Shown piece by piece: positions 42,950 to 53,910 of a stretch of DNA of 64,000 nt (its first letter is position 1; each line of letters begins with the position of its first letter). A model generated the notes under the pieces. It saw nothing but the letters and a program-made list of their open reading frames with translations. It ran no database searches and was not told where the DNA came from. The DNA comes from Pelosinus sp. UFO1 (GTDB taxonomy: Bacteria; Bacillota; Negativicutes; DSM-13327): positions 4,580,001 to 4,644,000 of the forward strand of contig NZ_CP008852.1 in NCBI RefSeq assembly GCF_000725345.1, given 5' to 3'. The position numbers and the translations under genes are program-made.

Positions 42950-44416
42950 TCAGACTTGCCCAATTAGTTTTTTATAAGTATTTACATATTGAATGGCGGA
43001 TTGCTGCCAACTGTAATCGCTTTGCATTGCATTTTTCACTACTTGATTCCAGACTTTTTTATCTTGGAATGTTTTCAAAGCCCAATTAATCGTGTCAAGC
43101 ATATCATGAGCATTATAATTCACAAAGGTAAAGCCATTCCCTTCACCGGTTTGCTCATTGTAAGATTGTACCGTATCCTTGAGTCCACCAATCTCCCGCA
43201 CGATTGGTAATGTACCATAACGCATGGCAATCAATTGCCCAATGCCGCAAGGCTCATACAGGGAAGGCATAAGAAATAGATCTGCGCCAGCATAAATCTG
43301 ATGAGCCAATTCATCATCGAACATAATATTTGCTGATACCTTTCCAGGATACTGCCAGGCCATATACTTAAAGAAGTTCTCGTATCTGGCCTCTCCAGTT
43401 CCTAAGACAACAAGCTGAATATCATAAAATTCTTCTCCTACCGCTGCAGCCTGCTTTACTAAATTAAAAAACATATGCTCTATTAAATCGAAACCTTTAG
43501 GGCCTACAAGACGAGAAACCAAAGCGATGATTGGAACATCCTCTCGAACTGGCAACCCCAAACGACGCTGCAGGTTTGTTTTATTTTTCATTTTCTGTTC
43601 CAAATGCTCTACATCATATTGACTGCAAATGTATTTATCATTCTTTGGATTATACACATCATAATCAATGCCATTTACAATACCAACTAAGTCTCCTTGG
43701 CGTTTCCGTAAAAACCCATCCAACTCTTCGCCGAAAAAGGGGTCTTGAATTTCTTGGGCATAGGTCCGACTTACTGTAGAAATCATATCGGAATAGGCTA
43801 AGCCCCCCTTCATAAAGCTAACACCTTCATGAAACTCTACACCTTCGGCGTTGAAATAACGCCAATCCAGGCTTAAAATGTCATGTAATATTTCCTTCGG
43901 GAAAACACCTTGGTAACGTAAGTTATGAATGGTAAATAAGGTTTTAATTTGTTTATATGCAGGCACATTTCGATAGTGAGCATCAAATAGAACACTAACC
44001 ATTCCCGCATGCCAGTCATGGCAATGAATTACATCTGGCATAAAATCAATCTTAGCTAGTGATTCCAATACGGCACGGCAGAAAAAACCAAATCGTTCCG
44101 CATCATCATGATATCCATAGCACCCGTGGCGTTTAAAATAATATTCATTATCTACGAAATAGAAAGTAACACCTTGATAAACAAACTCTAATATTCCACA
44201 ATATTGCTGCCGCCAACCAACCTGCACAAAAAAATGATTTTTAAACTCCATTTGTCGCTTAAAGCCATCAGGAATATCTAGATAATTAGGCATAATAACT
44301 CTAGCATCAACACCCTGCTTAATTAACTCTTTGGGTAATGAGCCAATTACATCCCCTAACCCGCCTGTCTTAGCAAAAGGTACCGCCTCTGCGGCTGCGA
44401 TTAATACTTTTATCAT
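42950..44416 (-). CDS. glgA: Glycogen synthase
   Basis: 488 residues, GT5 family. The ADP-glucose-binding KTGGLGD (16-22), HCHDWHAGM, GIDYDVYNP, and the C-terminal SLYEPCGIGQLIAMRYGTLPIVREIGGLKDTV are diagnostic. It adds glucose from ADP-glucose to the growing alpha-1,4 chain. It starts three bases after glgD1 stops. Confidence 0.95.
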   Translation of the reverse strand: MIKVLIAAAEAVPFAKTGGLGDVIGSLPKELIKQGVDARVIMPNYLDIPDGFKRQMEFKNHFFVQVGWRQQYCGILEFVYQGVTFYFVDNEYYFKRHGCYGYHDDAERFGFFCRAVLESLAKIDFMPDVIHCHDWHAGMVSVLFDAHYRNVPAYKQIKTLFTIHNLRYQGVFPKEILHDILSLDWRYFNAEGVEFHEGVSFMKGGLAYSDMISTVSRTYAQEIQDPFFGEELDGFLRKRQGDLVGIVNGIDYDVYNPKNDKYICSQYDVEHLEQKMKNKTNLQRRLGLPVREDVPIIALVSRLVGPKGFDLIEHMFFNLVKQAAAVGEEFYDIQLVVLGTGEARYENFFKYMAWQYPGKVSANIMFDDELAHQIYAGADLFLMPSLYEPCGIGQLIAMRYGTLPIVREIGGLKDTVQSYNEQTGEGNGFTFVNYNAHDMLDTINWALKTFQDKKVWNQVVKNAMQSDYSWQQSAIQYVNTYKKLIGQV

Positions 44417-44419
44417 AAG

Positions 44420-45538
44420 TTAAATCACCCTTCCTTTCTTTATTACAAGAGGATAACTAGCCTCACCCTTTAACTGCTTGTTTGCCGTTATGTATACATC
44501 TTTATCACAAATCACATTGTCTAACATAACTCCTGAAGCAATTATGCCTTTCTGCATAACAACACTATTTTTAATATATGCCCCCTTCTGAACTTTTACG
44601 CCACGAAATAAGATGCTATTTTCTACTCGCCCTTCAACATAACACCCACTGGCAATTAGAGAATTGCTTACTTCAGAATCCTGCATAAATTTGGCTGGAG
44701 GTTCATCTTTGGCCTTTGTATAAATCAAGCCAGACTTGAAAAACAATTCCTTCCAAATATTTGGATTGAGTAGTTCCATACTGTGCTGAAAGTAACTTTG
44801 TAAAGACGAAATACGAGCCACATAGCCTTGATGATGATATCCATATACTTTATATTTATTACTATTTTTAATGATACAATGTTTAACAAAGTCATAGTCA
44901 CCATAGGAGATACATTGATTCACTAACTCGATCAGCAATCTTTTTTCCATAATAAACATTTCCATGCACATATTCTGATATCCACCTGAGTCTTTAAACT
45001 CTTTAATGGCAGAAACCTGTCCATCGGCTTTTATCTCCAATATATTCGCTCGCAAACAATCATGAGTGCCGCAATTTGCCTTAGTATACAAAATAGTAAT
45101 ATCCGCCCCTGTACTTTTATGAGCAGCTAGGGCTTCTCGGTAGTCCAAATTTGTCACCATGTTGGCCCCTGCAATGATTACATATTTCTGACGGCTTTGA
45201 TAAATATAATCTAGATTGCTATAAATATTTTCTACATCTCCTCGATGAACCTGCATAGGGGTTTTGGTATAGGCAGGAGGTAGGATAAATAATCCATCTC
45301 GTTTACGAGCCAAATCCCAATCCTTACCTGAGCGCAAATGGTCCATTAAGGACCGGTATTTATGCTGAATAAAAATCCCTACATTAGAGATCTCTGAATT
45401 TACCATATTGGATAAAACAAAATCAATTAGACGATAGCGCCCTGCAAAAGGAACAGAAGCCAAGGATCGAGATCGACTTAGTTCTCCTAAATATTCTTCT
45501 GCTTCATTAAGATTAATAATTCCCATTAAATCTAACAT
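44420..45538 (-). CDS. glgD: GlgD, regulatory subunit of ADP-glucose pyrophosphorylase, copy 1
   Basis: 372 residues, GlgC-like but with MGIINLNEAEEYLGELSRSRSLASVPFAGRYRLIDF at the N-terminus: the GGQGSRL catalytic loop is missing. GlgD subunits of Firmicutes do not catalyse but activate GlgC in a heterotetramer. A left-handed beta-helix with VENSILFRGVKVQKGAYIKNSVVM is at the C-terminus. It begins 6 bases after glgC1. Confidence 0.9.
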   Translation of the reverse strand: MLDLMGIINLNEAEEYLGELSRSRSLASVPFAGRYRLIDFVLSNMVNSEISNVGIFIQHKYRSLMDHLRSGKDWDLARKRDGLFILPPAYTKTPMQVHRGDVENIYSNLDYIYQSRQKYVIIAGANMVTNLDYREALAAHKSTGADITILYTKANCGTHDCLRANILEIKADGQVSAIKEFKDSGGYQNMCMEMFIMEKRLLIELVNQCISYGDYDFVKHCIIKNSNKYKVYGYHHQGYVARISSLQSYFQHSMELLNPNIWKELFFKSGLIYTKAKDEPPAKFMQDSEVSNSLIASGCYVEGRVENSILFRGVKVQKGAYIKNSVVMQKGIIASGVMLDNVICDKDVYITANKQLKGEASYPLVIKKGRVI

Positions 45539-45544
45539 AACTTG

Positions 45545-46756
45545 CTATTCCCCCCTTTTGCAAAAATCATCATCTGTTAGGACACAAGATATACTTCCTA
45601 CCACCTTAGTATGAGGTGGTATCATCATATCTGCATCCAATACTACAATTTCCTGTTCTCCTGCTACTTGGTCTGCGGCTACAATACTTCCTTGTTTTAA
45701 AACAGTCTTACGACCGATAATCGCCTTATCAATCACCACATTATCCTCAATATGGACACTCGACATTATAATAGAGTCTTTGATCTTTGCTCCCTCTCCA
45801 ATATATACATCCCGAAAAATGACCGAATTCTCTACCTCTCCTAAAACCAAACATCCCTCACTGATAATAGAGTTCCTAACCTTGGCCGTTGCCGAGGTGT
45901 AATGGGGAGGGCGAGGCGGATTAGCGGAATAAATGCGCCACTTAGGATCGTACATATTCAGCTCCGATTCCTCGCCTAATAAGTCCATATTTGCCTGCCA
46001 GTAGCTTTCTACAGTCCCAACATCTTTCCAATATCCTTTAAACGGGTAAGCTGTCAAATTTCGTTTATCGGCTAACATTTTTGGTATAATATCATGACCA
46101 AAATCATGAGTAGAACTTATATCTTGTTCATCTTCCGCTAAATATTTTTTTAAAAGGGCCCAACTAAATATATAAATTCCCATCGAAGCCAGATTGCTTT
46201 TTGGCTCTGCAGGTTTCTCATCAAATTCAATAATACGGTTGTCACCATCCGTATTCATAATACCGAAGCGACTGGCTTCCTCCCAAGGCACTTCGATTAC
46301 AGCAATAGTGGCATCGGCTTTTTTGTCTTGGTGAAATTCTAACATTAAGGAATAATCCATCTTGTAAATGTGATCTCCGGATAATATCAACACATATTCT
46401 GGATTAAACCCCTCAATAAAGTTACTATTTTGGCAAATCGCATCCGCAGTTCCCTTATACCACTCTCCTCCTTGCTCTTTCACAAAGGGTGGTAAAACAT
46501 ATACTCCGCCATTCATTCTATCTAAGTCCCAAGCACTGCCAATACCAATATAACCATTTAATGCTAACGGTTTATATTGGGTAAGTACCCCTACTGTGTC
46601 AATGCCTGAATTGTTACAATTACTCAAAGGAAAATCAATAATACGATATTTCCCACCAAAAGGAACCGCTGGTTTGGCTACTTTTTGCGTCAAAATACCG
46701 AGACGACTTCCTTGTCCGCCTGCTAACAACATCGCTACACACTTTTTCTTGTGCAT
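45545..46756 (-). CDS. glgC: Glucose-1-phosphate adenylyltransferase, copy 1
   Basis: 403 residues. The catalytic loop GGQGSRLG, then [52 protein letters not shown] and the C-terminal beta-helix. It makes ADP-glucose, the committed step of glycogen synthesis. GGGGG (46764-46768) places the start at ATG 46756 rather than 46783. Its paralogue is at 55028-56215. Confidence 0.94.
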   Translation of the reverse strand: MHKKKCVAMLLAGGQGSRLGILTQKVAKPAVPFGGKYRIIDFPLSNCNNSGIDTVGVLTQYKPLALNGYIGIGSAWDLDRMNGGVYVLPPFVKEQGGEWYKGTADAICQNSNFIEGFNPEYVLILSGDHIYKMDYSLMLEFHQDKKADATIAVIEVPWEEASRFGIMNTDGDNRIIEFDEKPAEPKSNLASMGIYIFSWALLKKYLAEDEQDISSTHDFGHDIIPKMLADKRNLTAYPFKGYWKDVGTVESYWQANMDLLGEESELNMYDPKWRIYSANPPRPPHYTSATAKVRNSIISEGCLVLGEVENSVIFRDVYIGEGAKIKDSIIMSSVHIEDNVVIDKAIIGRKTVLKQGSIVAADQVAGEQEIVVLDADMMIPPHTKVVGSISCVLTDDDFCKRGE

Positions 46757-46772
46757 AATAACGCCCCCAGTA

Positions 46773-48689
46773 TTAAATATCATTTATCTGTTCTAGTTCC
46801 TTATGTTTTAAATAGATGGTAGCCAAAGGGGGAAGAGTGATCTCTACTGACTGTGACTGGTTTTGCCAACTTACTGATTCTGCAGTTACTATCTTTGCAT
46901 TTTTTTGCCCAGAACCACCGAACTCTTCCCAATCACTATTAAATACTTCCTGATAATTTCCCATAGCTGGTACCCCAATTCTGTAGGATTCATGTACCTC
47001 AGGTGTAAAATTACATATAACAAGCAGGGTTTCCCCCTGAGCCATTGCTTTACGCATAAAGCAAATCACGCTTTGCGTGTAGTCACTGCAGTCTATCCAT
47101 TGAAATCCTTGCCAGTTTCCATCGACTTCCCACAACGCTTTTTCACGCTGATAAAAATGATTTAATTCACGGCAATAGTTCTGCATCTTTTTATGCATAG
47201 GAGATTCGAGGAGATGCCAATCTAAGCTTTCATGATCTTGCCACTCAATAAACTGTCCAAATTCACTACCCATAAATAAGAGCTTTTTCCCAGGATGAGC
47301 TATCCAGTAACCATAAAAGGCACGGAGATTAGCAAATTTTTGCCAATAATCGCCAGGCATTTTATTCAACATAGACTTTTTGCCATGAACCACCTCATCA
47401 TGAGATAAAGGTAAGACAAAATTCTCAGAGAAAGCGTACATTAATGAAAAAGTCAATAAGTGGTGATTCCACTTGCGATGGACGGGGTCAATGGCCATAT
47501 AACGCAGCATATCATTCATCCACCCCATATTCCATTTGAAGTTAAAACCTAGCCCACCACTATAAGTTGGCCAAGAAACCATCGGCCAGGCCGTAGACTC
47601 TTCTGCCATCATGAGAACATGAGAATTTCGTGCAAATACTACTTCATTTAGCTTGCGTAAAAAAGCTGCCCCTTCTAAATTCCCATTGCCTCCATATTGA
47701 TTCGGAGTCCACTGCCCCTCTTCTCTCCCATAATTTAAGTATAAAATATTAGAAACAGCGTCAACACGAATTCCATCAAGATGATATACATCTAACCAAA
47801 ACAAAGCATTTGAAATAAGAAAACTAAGCACTTCTTTGCGGCCTAAATCAAAATTAGCAGTACCCCAGCCTACATTCTCACCCCGCTGCACATCAGGATA
47901 TTCATATAAAGGTGTTCCATCAAAACGCCTAAGTCCATGATCGTCTTTACAAAAATGTCCTGGAACCCAATCCATAATTACACCAATACCACGATTATGA
48001 CAACAATCAATCAAATACATAAAATCTTCCGGAGTCCCATATCGACTAGTAATCGCAAAATACCCTGTAGCCTGATAACCCCAAGACCCATCAAAAGGAT
48101 GTTCGGCAACAGGCATAATTTCAATATGGGTATATCCCATAGATACTACATATTCAGGGAGGATCTCTGCTAATTCACGATAGGTTAGCAGCCGATTTCC
48201 TTCCCCTCGCCGCCAGGAACCTAAGTGCATCTCATAAATTAGCACGGGTTGCTGATACGCAGGTTTTTTCTTTTCCAGCTGCCATGTTTCATCCTGCCAT
48301 TGATAACGATTCAAATCATAGACAATTGACGCTGTATCTGGCCTTAACTGAGCATAAAAAGCATAGGGGTCTGCCTTTAGCAATCGCTGCCCATCTAACG
48401 TATCAATTTCATATTTATACAGTTCTCCAACTCCAAGATGAGGAACAAATAATTGCCAAATTCCAGACTGTCCTACCCGCTTTAGGACATGCTGATGGCC
48501 TTGCCAATTATTAAAATTCCCAACAACTTTTACCCCTTTCGCATTGGGTGCCCAAAGGGTAAAACGTACACCACGAGCCCCGTTTTCCTCAATTCCATGG
48601 GCTCCTAAGAGTTGATAACTACGAAAGTGACTGCCTTCATGAAACAAATATAGATCCTCTTCACTGACTGGTGAAACATCAATTCCCAT
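46773..48689 (-). CDS. glgB: 1,4-alpha-glucan branching enzyme
   Basis: 638 residues. A CBM48 domain (about 25-110; [23 protein letters not shown]), then a GH13 barrel (about 160-510) with [18 protein letters not shown], nucleophile [11 protein letters not shown], acid MMAEEST and [15 protein letters not shown]. It creates alpha-1,6 branches. GGTGGAGGG selects ATG 48689 over the open frame to 48752. It is 26 bases after glgP1. Confidence 0.94.
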   Translation of the reverse strand: MGIDVSPVSEEDLYLFHEGSHFRSYQLLGAHGIEENGARGVRFTLWAPNAKGVKVVGNFNNWQGHQHVLKRVGQSGIWQLFVPHLGVGELYKYEIDTLDGQRLLKADPYAFYAQLRPDTASIVYDLNRYQWQDETWQLEKKKPAYQQPVLIYEMHLGSWRRGEGNRLLTYRELAEILPEYVVSMGYTHIEIMPVAEHPFDGSWGYQATGYFAITSRYGTPEDFMYLIDCCHNRGIGVIMDWVPGHFCKDDHGLRRFDGTPLYEYPDVQRGENVGWGTANFDLGRKEVLSFLISNALFWLDVYHLDGIRVDAVSNILYLNYGREEGQWTPNQYGGNGNLEGAAFLRKLNEVVFARNSHVLMMAEESTAWPMVSWPTYSGGLGFNFKWNMGWMNDMLRYMAIDPVHRKWNHHLLTFSLMYAFSENFVLPLSHDEVVHGKKSMLNKMPGDYWQKFANLRAFYGYWIAHPGKKLLFMGSEFGQFIEWQDHESLDWHLLESPMHKKMQNYCRELNHFYQREKALWEVDGNWQGFQWIDCSDYTQSVICFMRKAMAQGETLLVICNFTPEVHESYRIGVPAMGNYQEVFNSDWEEFGGSGQKNAKIVTAESVSWQNQSQSVEITLPPLATIYLKHKELEQINDI

Positions 48690-48715
48690 ACAATCCCTCC
48701 ACCTTTCCCCTGGAT

Positions 48716-51151
48716 CTAAGATACAATAATCTCTACAGGTTTTGTATGCCAAATGTCTTCTGCATATTCCGCGATTGTACGATCACTAGAAAAGACTCCT
48801 GCTTGCGCAATGTTATGAATACTCATTTGCGTCCATTTCCCTTTATTTTTATACTGTTTATCTAATTCGGATTGGCAGTCTGCATAAGCAGCAAAATCTT
48901 GTAGAACAAAAAATTCATCATTTTCTGTCAGTATAGAATTGTAAAGAGGCCTGAACTCCTCTTTTTGATAAGGTAAAAATCCATTCACCAGCTGCTCTAA
49001 GACAGTTTTAATCCGTATATCACTATTGTATACATTCCAAGCATTGTAACCGCCATGTATGTAGTAATCGAAGACCTGCTGACTCGTCAGACCGAAAATA
49101 AAAATATTATCATCGCCGACAGCATCATGAATCTCCACATTTGCTCCATCTAAGGTACCAATGGTAAGAGCGCCGTTGAGCATAAATTTCATATTTCCTG
49201 TACCAGAGGCTTCTTTACTTGCCGTAGAAATTTGCTCACTGACATCTGCAGCAGGAAACAACATTTCCCCAAGTGACACACTATAATTTTCTAAGAAAAT
49301 TACCTTTAACTTACCTTTTATTGTTTTATCCTTATTAATTAAAGAAGCCAAGACACTGATTAACTTAATCGTCTGTTTTGCAATATAATAGCCAGGTGCT
49401 GCCTTACCAGCAAAGATAAAGGTGCGGGGGGTAATAGGCAGATCCGGATTTTCCTTCAAGCGATTATACAAATCCATAATATGAAATATATTCAGCATTT
49501 GGCGTTTATAGGAATGAATACGCTTTATGTGAACATCAAAGATAGAACGCACATCTACAGTAACGCCGGTTTTTTCTTTAATATATTTAGCCAGTATTTT
49601 TTTCTTATTTAATTTTGCCTTACGCACTCGATCCTGTACCGTCTTATCTGTGGCGAATTTGGAGAATTCCACTAAATTCTGTGGTTCTTTGATCCAACTT
49701 GGCCCGATACATTCCGTTATCAAAGCAGCCAATTCAGGATTTGCTTTCAGCAGCCACCGTCTATGGGTAATACCGTTCGTCTTATTGTTAAACTTTTTCG
49801 GATAAAATTGGTGAAAGTCCCGCATAATATGCTCTTTTAAAATATCTGTATGTATTTGCGCCACTCCATTTACACTATGACTGCCAACGACAGCAAGTCT
49901 TGCCATATGCACAAGGTCATCAGCAATGACTGCCATTCCTCTAATTTTTTCCCACTGTCCTGGATACCGTCCCCATAATTCATGGCAAAATCGTTCATTG
50001 ATTTCGTGGACAATCATGTACATTCTCGGCAATAAGCTCTTAAACATACCTACTGGCCAAGTTTCTAAGGCTTCTGGCATGATAGTATGATTCGTATAAG
50101 AAATGGTTTCTGTCGTAATTTTCCAGGCATCATCCCAAGATAAACCTTCTTCGTCCATTAACAAACGCATTAACTCCGGTACTGCGATAGCGGGATGTGT
50201 ATCATTAATATGCACAGCGACCTTTTTAGGAAATAGCTTCATAGAGGTGTGTCTCTTCTTATACCGCCTAACAATACTTTGTAACCCTGCGGAAACGAAG
50301 AAATATTGTTGTTTTAAACGTAAAAGCCGTCCTTCGTAAAAATTATCTTGAGGATAAAGAATCTTAGAAATCAAGCCAACAGAGGTTTTATAGCCCATAG
50401 CCTCCAGATACTCGCCCCGGTTAAAGGAAGCGAAATCGAATCCATCATTAATAGACTCAGCACTCCATAGCCGCAAAGTATTCACCGTATTATTTTTATA
50501 ACCAGCAATGGGAACATCATAAGGCACAGCTAAGACAGCCTCATAATTTTCATGGGTAAATACCCATTTATCACCTTGCTGGTTACATTGAATTGTTCCA
50601 CCAAATTTTACTTCTACCGACTTATCTGCTTTACGAAATTCCCAAGCATAGACATCTTGAAGCCAATTGTCGGGTAATTCCACTTGATTATGATCCACTA
50701 TCTTCTGCTCAAATAAGCCATATTTATAACGAATACCGCAGCCATGGCCTGGCAAGCCAATTGCAGCCATTGATTCTAAAAAGCAAGCAGCTAAGCGCCC
50801 CAACCCTCCATTGCCAAGACCAGGATCGGATTCTTCCTTTTCTAAATCATCTAATTGTATACCTAGTTCTGCCAGGGCTTCTCTATAAGAATCCTTAACC
50901 CCACTATTTACTAAATGCATGTCTAAGGCCTTACCTAAAAGAAACTCCATAGAGAAGTAATATACCTGCTTATCCCCATTCGCAGTATACTGCCTGTTAG
51001 TTTCTATCCAATTTTGACTAGTGCAATCACGAATAACACGACTTAAGGCCATATATTTATTTGTGATAGACGCTTCCTCAAGTCCCTTGCCAAACATAGT
51101 TCTCAGTTTGTTTACAAAAACGACTTTAAACTCATCCTTATCCATTAACAT
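48716..51151 (-). CDS. glgP: Glycogen/starch phosphorylase, copy 1
   Basis: 811 residues, GT35. Blocks NGGLGRLAACFLESMA, GIRYKYGLFEQKI, VHINDTHPAIAVPELMRLL, GITHRRWL, and the PLP lysine in EASGTGNMKFMLNGALTIGTLDGANVEI. It releases glucose-1-phosphate from chain ends. It is the first gene after a 260-base AT-rich gap following glgP2. GGGGG lies 10 bases before ATG 51151. Confidence 0.95.
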   Translation of the reverse strand: MLMDKDEFKVVFVNKLRTMFGKGLEEASITNKYMALSRVIRDCTSQNWIETNRQYTANGDKQVYYFSMEFLLGKALDMHLVNSGVKDSYREALAELGIQLDDLEKEESDPGLGNGGLGRLAACFLESMAAIGLPGHGCGIRYKYGLFEQKIVDHNQVELPDNWLQDVYAWEFRKADKSVEVKFGGTIQCNQQGDKWVFTHENYEAVLAVPYDVPIAGYKNNTVNTLRLWSAESINDGFDFASFNRGEYLEAMGYKTSVGLISKILYPQDNFYEGRLLRLKQQYFFVSAGLQSIVRRYKKRHTSMKLFPKKVAVHINDTHPAIAVPELMRLLMDEEGLSWDDAWKITTETISYTNHTIMPEALETWPVGMFKSLLPRMYMIVHEINERFCHELWGRYPGQWEKIRGMAVIADDLVHMARLAVVGSHSVNGVAQIHTDILKEHIMRDFHQFYPKKFNNKTNGITHRRWLLKANPELAALITECIGPSWIKEPQNLVEFSKFATDKTVQDRVRKAKLNKKKILAKYIKEKTGVTVDVRSIFDVHIKRIHSYKRQMLNIFHIMDLYNRLKENPDLPITPRTFIFAGKAAPGYYIAKQTIKLISVLASLINKDKTIKGKLKVIFLENYSVSLGEMLFPAADVSEQISTASKEASGTGNMKFMLNGALTIGTLDGANVEIHDAVGDDNIFIFGLTSQQVFDYYIHGGYNAWNVYNSDIRIKTVLEQLVNGFLPYQKEEFRPLYNSILTENDEFFVLQDFAAYADCQSELDKQYKNKGKWTQMSIHNIAQAGVFSSDRTIAEYAEDIWHTKPVEIIVS

Positions 51152-51362
51152 GGAAGCTTGTCCCCCCTATTCAAAATTACATTTAGTTACCCAAACATTG
51201 GATTTTATTATGATTTATTTGGATTTTTTTGTTATTCTTCTTTTAGTATTATTTTCTCATTTGTTAGTAAAATCCCTTCTTTTTATATTGTAAATTTTTG
51301 CATTATTTTGTAAATTATTATTTATTTTTCCGCTATTTTTTTACAATGTTTAATTTATAAAA

Positions 51363-51404
51363 GAAAAATGTGAGGATATACTGTTTATCAAAGTATATCC
51401 TCAA
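51363..51404 (-). terminator. Terminator of glgC2-glgD2-glgP2
   Basis: TGAGGATATACT / AGTATATCCTCA, followed on minus by CATTTTTCTTTT. It separates the duplicated three-gene unit from glgP1. Confidence 0.8.
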
Positions 51405-51411
51405 AATCCTT

Positions 51412-53847
51412 TTATCCTTTTATATGCGACTTTTTCAAATTCCACATTTTGTAAGAGTATTCTTGTATCGTTCTATCGCTGGAGAATATGCCCGAGTGAG
51501 CAATATTATGAAGGCACATTGATTGCCACTGTTCCTGATTATGGTACTTAGCATCAAGCAATCGTTGGGCCTCTGCATAAGCAGAAAAATCTTTTAGCAC
51601 AAAGAACTCATCATTATTACGTAGCAAATAATCATACAGAGGTCTAAATTCTTCTTTTTCATCATGTAGGAAGCCATTTACCAATTGCTCCATTACTTTC
51701 TTTACCCGCCCGTCCTGATTATATATATCCCACGCATTATATCCTCCATGGGCATAATAAGCTAATGCTTGCTCTGCTGTAAGGCCAAAAATAATGATAT
51801 TGTCTGGACCTACGGCTTCCTCTATTTCAATATTAGCACCATCTAACGTTCCAATTGTGACAGCTCCATTCATCATAAATTTCATATTCCCTGTACCAGA
51901 AGCTTCCTTACTAGCTGTTGAAATTTGCTCGCTAACATCCGCAGCTGGAAAGATTATCTCACCAATTGATACACCGTAGTTCTCTATAAAGACTACTTTT
52001 AATTTATCTTGGATTGTCTTATCATTATTAATGATTACCCCAAGGCTATTAATTAACTTTATCGTTTGCTTTGCAATATAATATCCTGGAGCCGCCTTGC
52101 CGGCAAAAATAAATGTCCTTGGCATTATATCAAGATTAGGATTTTCTTTTAACTGGTTATATAAATGCATAATATGCAACACATTTAGTATCTGACGTTT
52201 ATATGCATGAATACGCTTAATTTGCACATCAAAGATAGATTGAGTATTTATCGTTATATTATATTTTGCTTGAATAATCTGGGCTAATTTCTCCTTATTC
52301 TGCAGCTTTATATCCGCCAATTGCTCTTTAAAAGCAACATCTTGATCAAATCTTCTTAGAAGCAGTAGTTCACTTGGATTGGCAATCCAATTCTCGCCAA
52401 TTGATTGATTTATTAATTCTGCCAAGGTTGCATTGGCCTTTAATAGCCAACGCCGATGGGTGATACCATTTGTTTTATTATTAAACTTACGGGGATCATA
52501 TTCATAAAACTTATGCATTATATATTTTTGCAAAATTTGAGTATGTAACTTGGCTACGCCATTTACGCTGTAACTGCCCACTACTGCCAAACGGGCCATG
52601 TGCACCAACCCATAGGAAATAATCGCCATATCTCCAATATAACCCCATCGCCCCGGATAAAGATCCCATAGTTCTTGACAAAATCTCTTATTTATTTCCT
52701 CGATTATCATATAAATACGTGGTAATAAGGATTTAAATAGTTCTACTGGCCATGTTTCCAGTGCCTCAGGCATAACGGTATGGTTGGTATAAGATATTGT
52801 TCTCGTTGTAATTCGCCATGCTTCATCCCATTCAAGCCCTTCTACATCGATTAGAATGCGCATTAATTCAGGTACCGCTAGGGCTGGATGAGTGTCATTA
52901 ATATGAACCCCAATCTTTTCAGGGAAAGAATAAAAACTCCAATACGTCCGTTTAAAACGACGAATGATGCTTTGCAAACCCGCCGAGACAAAAAAGTACT
53001 CCTGTTTTAATCGTAATAAGCGCCCCTCTACAAAAGTATCATCCGGATACAGGTATTTGGAAATCCTTTCTACGGAATTCTTGTACTCAAGAGCTTTTAT
53101 ATACTCTTCTCTGTTGCAACTTGTTAGATTGACATCACTTTGTGCTAATTCAGCACTCCACAACCGCAACGTATTTACCGTATTGACATGGTATCCTACC
53201 ATAGGAACATCATAAGGTACAGCTAATACCACCTCTACATTTTCTTGCACATAATGAATTCTACCATCTGCATCCTCTCTTATAACTACTTGCCCGCCAA
53301 ATTTAACCTCTACCGATTTATCTGGCTTACGATATTCCCATATATATCCATCATTGAGCCAGTTATCTGGCAGTTCTACTTGGTAGTTCTCGACAATCTT
53401 TTGCTCAAACAGACCATAAGTATAACGAATACCACAACCATGCCCCGGAAACCCTAATGCTGCCATCGAATCGAGGAAACAAGCCGCTAGCCGCCCTAAT
53501 CCTCCATTTCCTAGCCCCGCATCAGGCTCCTCATCTAATAATGTATTTAAATTAATTCCTAGCTCGGCTAACCCTGTCTCGCAAACTTCTCTTAGTCCCA
53601 TATTTATCAAATTCATTTCCAGCAGCTTGCCTAACAAAAATTCAATCGAAAAATAGTAAAGCTGTTTTTCCCCGCGAAACCGGTATTGCCGATTTGTTTT
53701 TATCCAGTTAGGACTTATATAATCACGCAGAAGACTTCCTAATGCCACATATTGATCATGAGTACTTGTTTCATCAATGCTTTCTCCATGTAATGCCTGT
53801 AATTTAGCGCAATAAAGCTTTTTAAAACTTTCTTTATTTATCAACAA
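51412..53847 (-). CDS. glgP: Glycogen/starch phosphorylase, copy 2
   Basis: 811 residues, the same length as copy 1 and similar throughout, with the same key blocks and PLP lysine (EASGTGNMKFMMNGAVTIGTLDGANIEI). Catalytic activity should be kept. It is the third gene of a separate unit with glgC2 and glgD2 (63 bases after glgD2). Confidence 0.94.
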   Translation of the reverse strand: MLINKESFKKLYCAKLQALHGESIDETSTHDQYVALGSLLRDYISPNWIKTNRQYRFRGEKQLYYFSIEFLLGKLLEMNLINMGLREVCETGLAELGINLNTLLDEEPDAGLGNGGLGRLAACFLDSMAALGFPGHGCGIRYTYGLFEQKIVENYQVELPDNWLNDGYIWEYRKPDKSVEVKFGGQVVIREDADGRIHYVQENVEVVLAVPYDVPMVGYHVNTVNTLRLWSAELAQSDVNLTSCNREEYIKALEYKNSVERISKYLYPDDTFVEGRLLRLKQEYFFVSAGLQSIIRRFKRTYWSFYSFPEKIGVHINDTHPALAVPELMRILIDVEGLEWDEAWRITTRTISYTNHTVMPEALETWPVELFKSLLPRIYMIIEEINKRFCQELWDLYPGRWGYIGDMAIISYGLVHMARLAVVGSYSVNGVAKLHTQILQKYIMHKFYEYDPRKFNNKTNGITHRRWLLKANATLAELINQSIGENWIANPSELLLLRRFDQDVAFKEQLADIKLQNKEKLAQIIQAKYNITINTQSIFDVQIKRIHAYKRQILNVLHIMHLYNQLKENPNLDIMPRTFIFAGKAAPGYYIAKQTIKLINSLGVIINNDKTIQDKLKVVFIENYGVSIGEIIFPAADVSEQISTASKEASGTGNMKFMMNGAVTIGTLDGANIEIEEAVGPDNIIIFGLTAEQALAYYAHGGYNAWDIYNQDGRVKKVMEQLVNGFLHDEKEEFRPLYDYLLRNNDEFFVLKDFSAYAEAQRLLDAKYHNQEQWQSMCLHNIAHSGIFSSDRTIQEYSYKMWNLKKSHIKG

Positions 53848-53910
53848 AAAAAACCTCCTGAAAGACTCGATTCTGAAGGATTATCTTTTGTTTCCACTGT
53901 TTCGCCTATT

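Noticed and set aside
44420-45538. Calling both GlgD genes active adenylyltransferases
   Set aside because: Both lack the GGxGxRL loop present in the adjacent GlgC copies.
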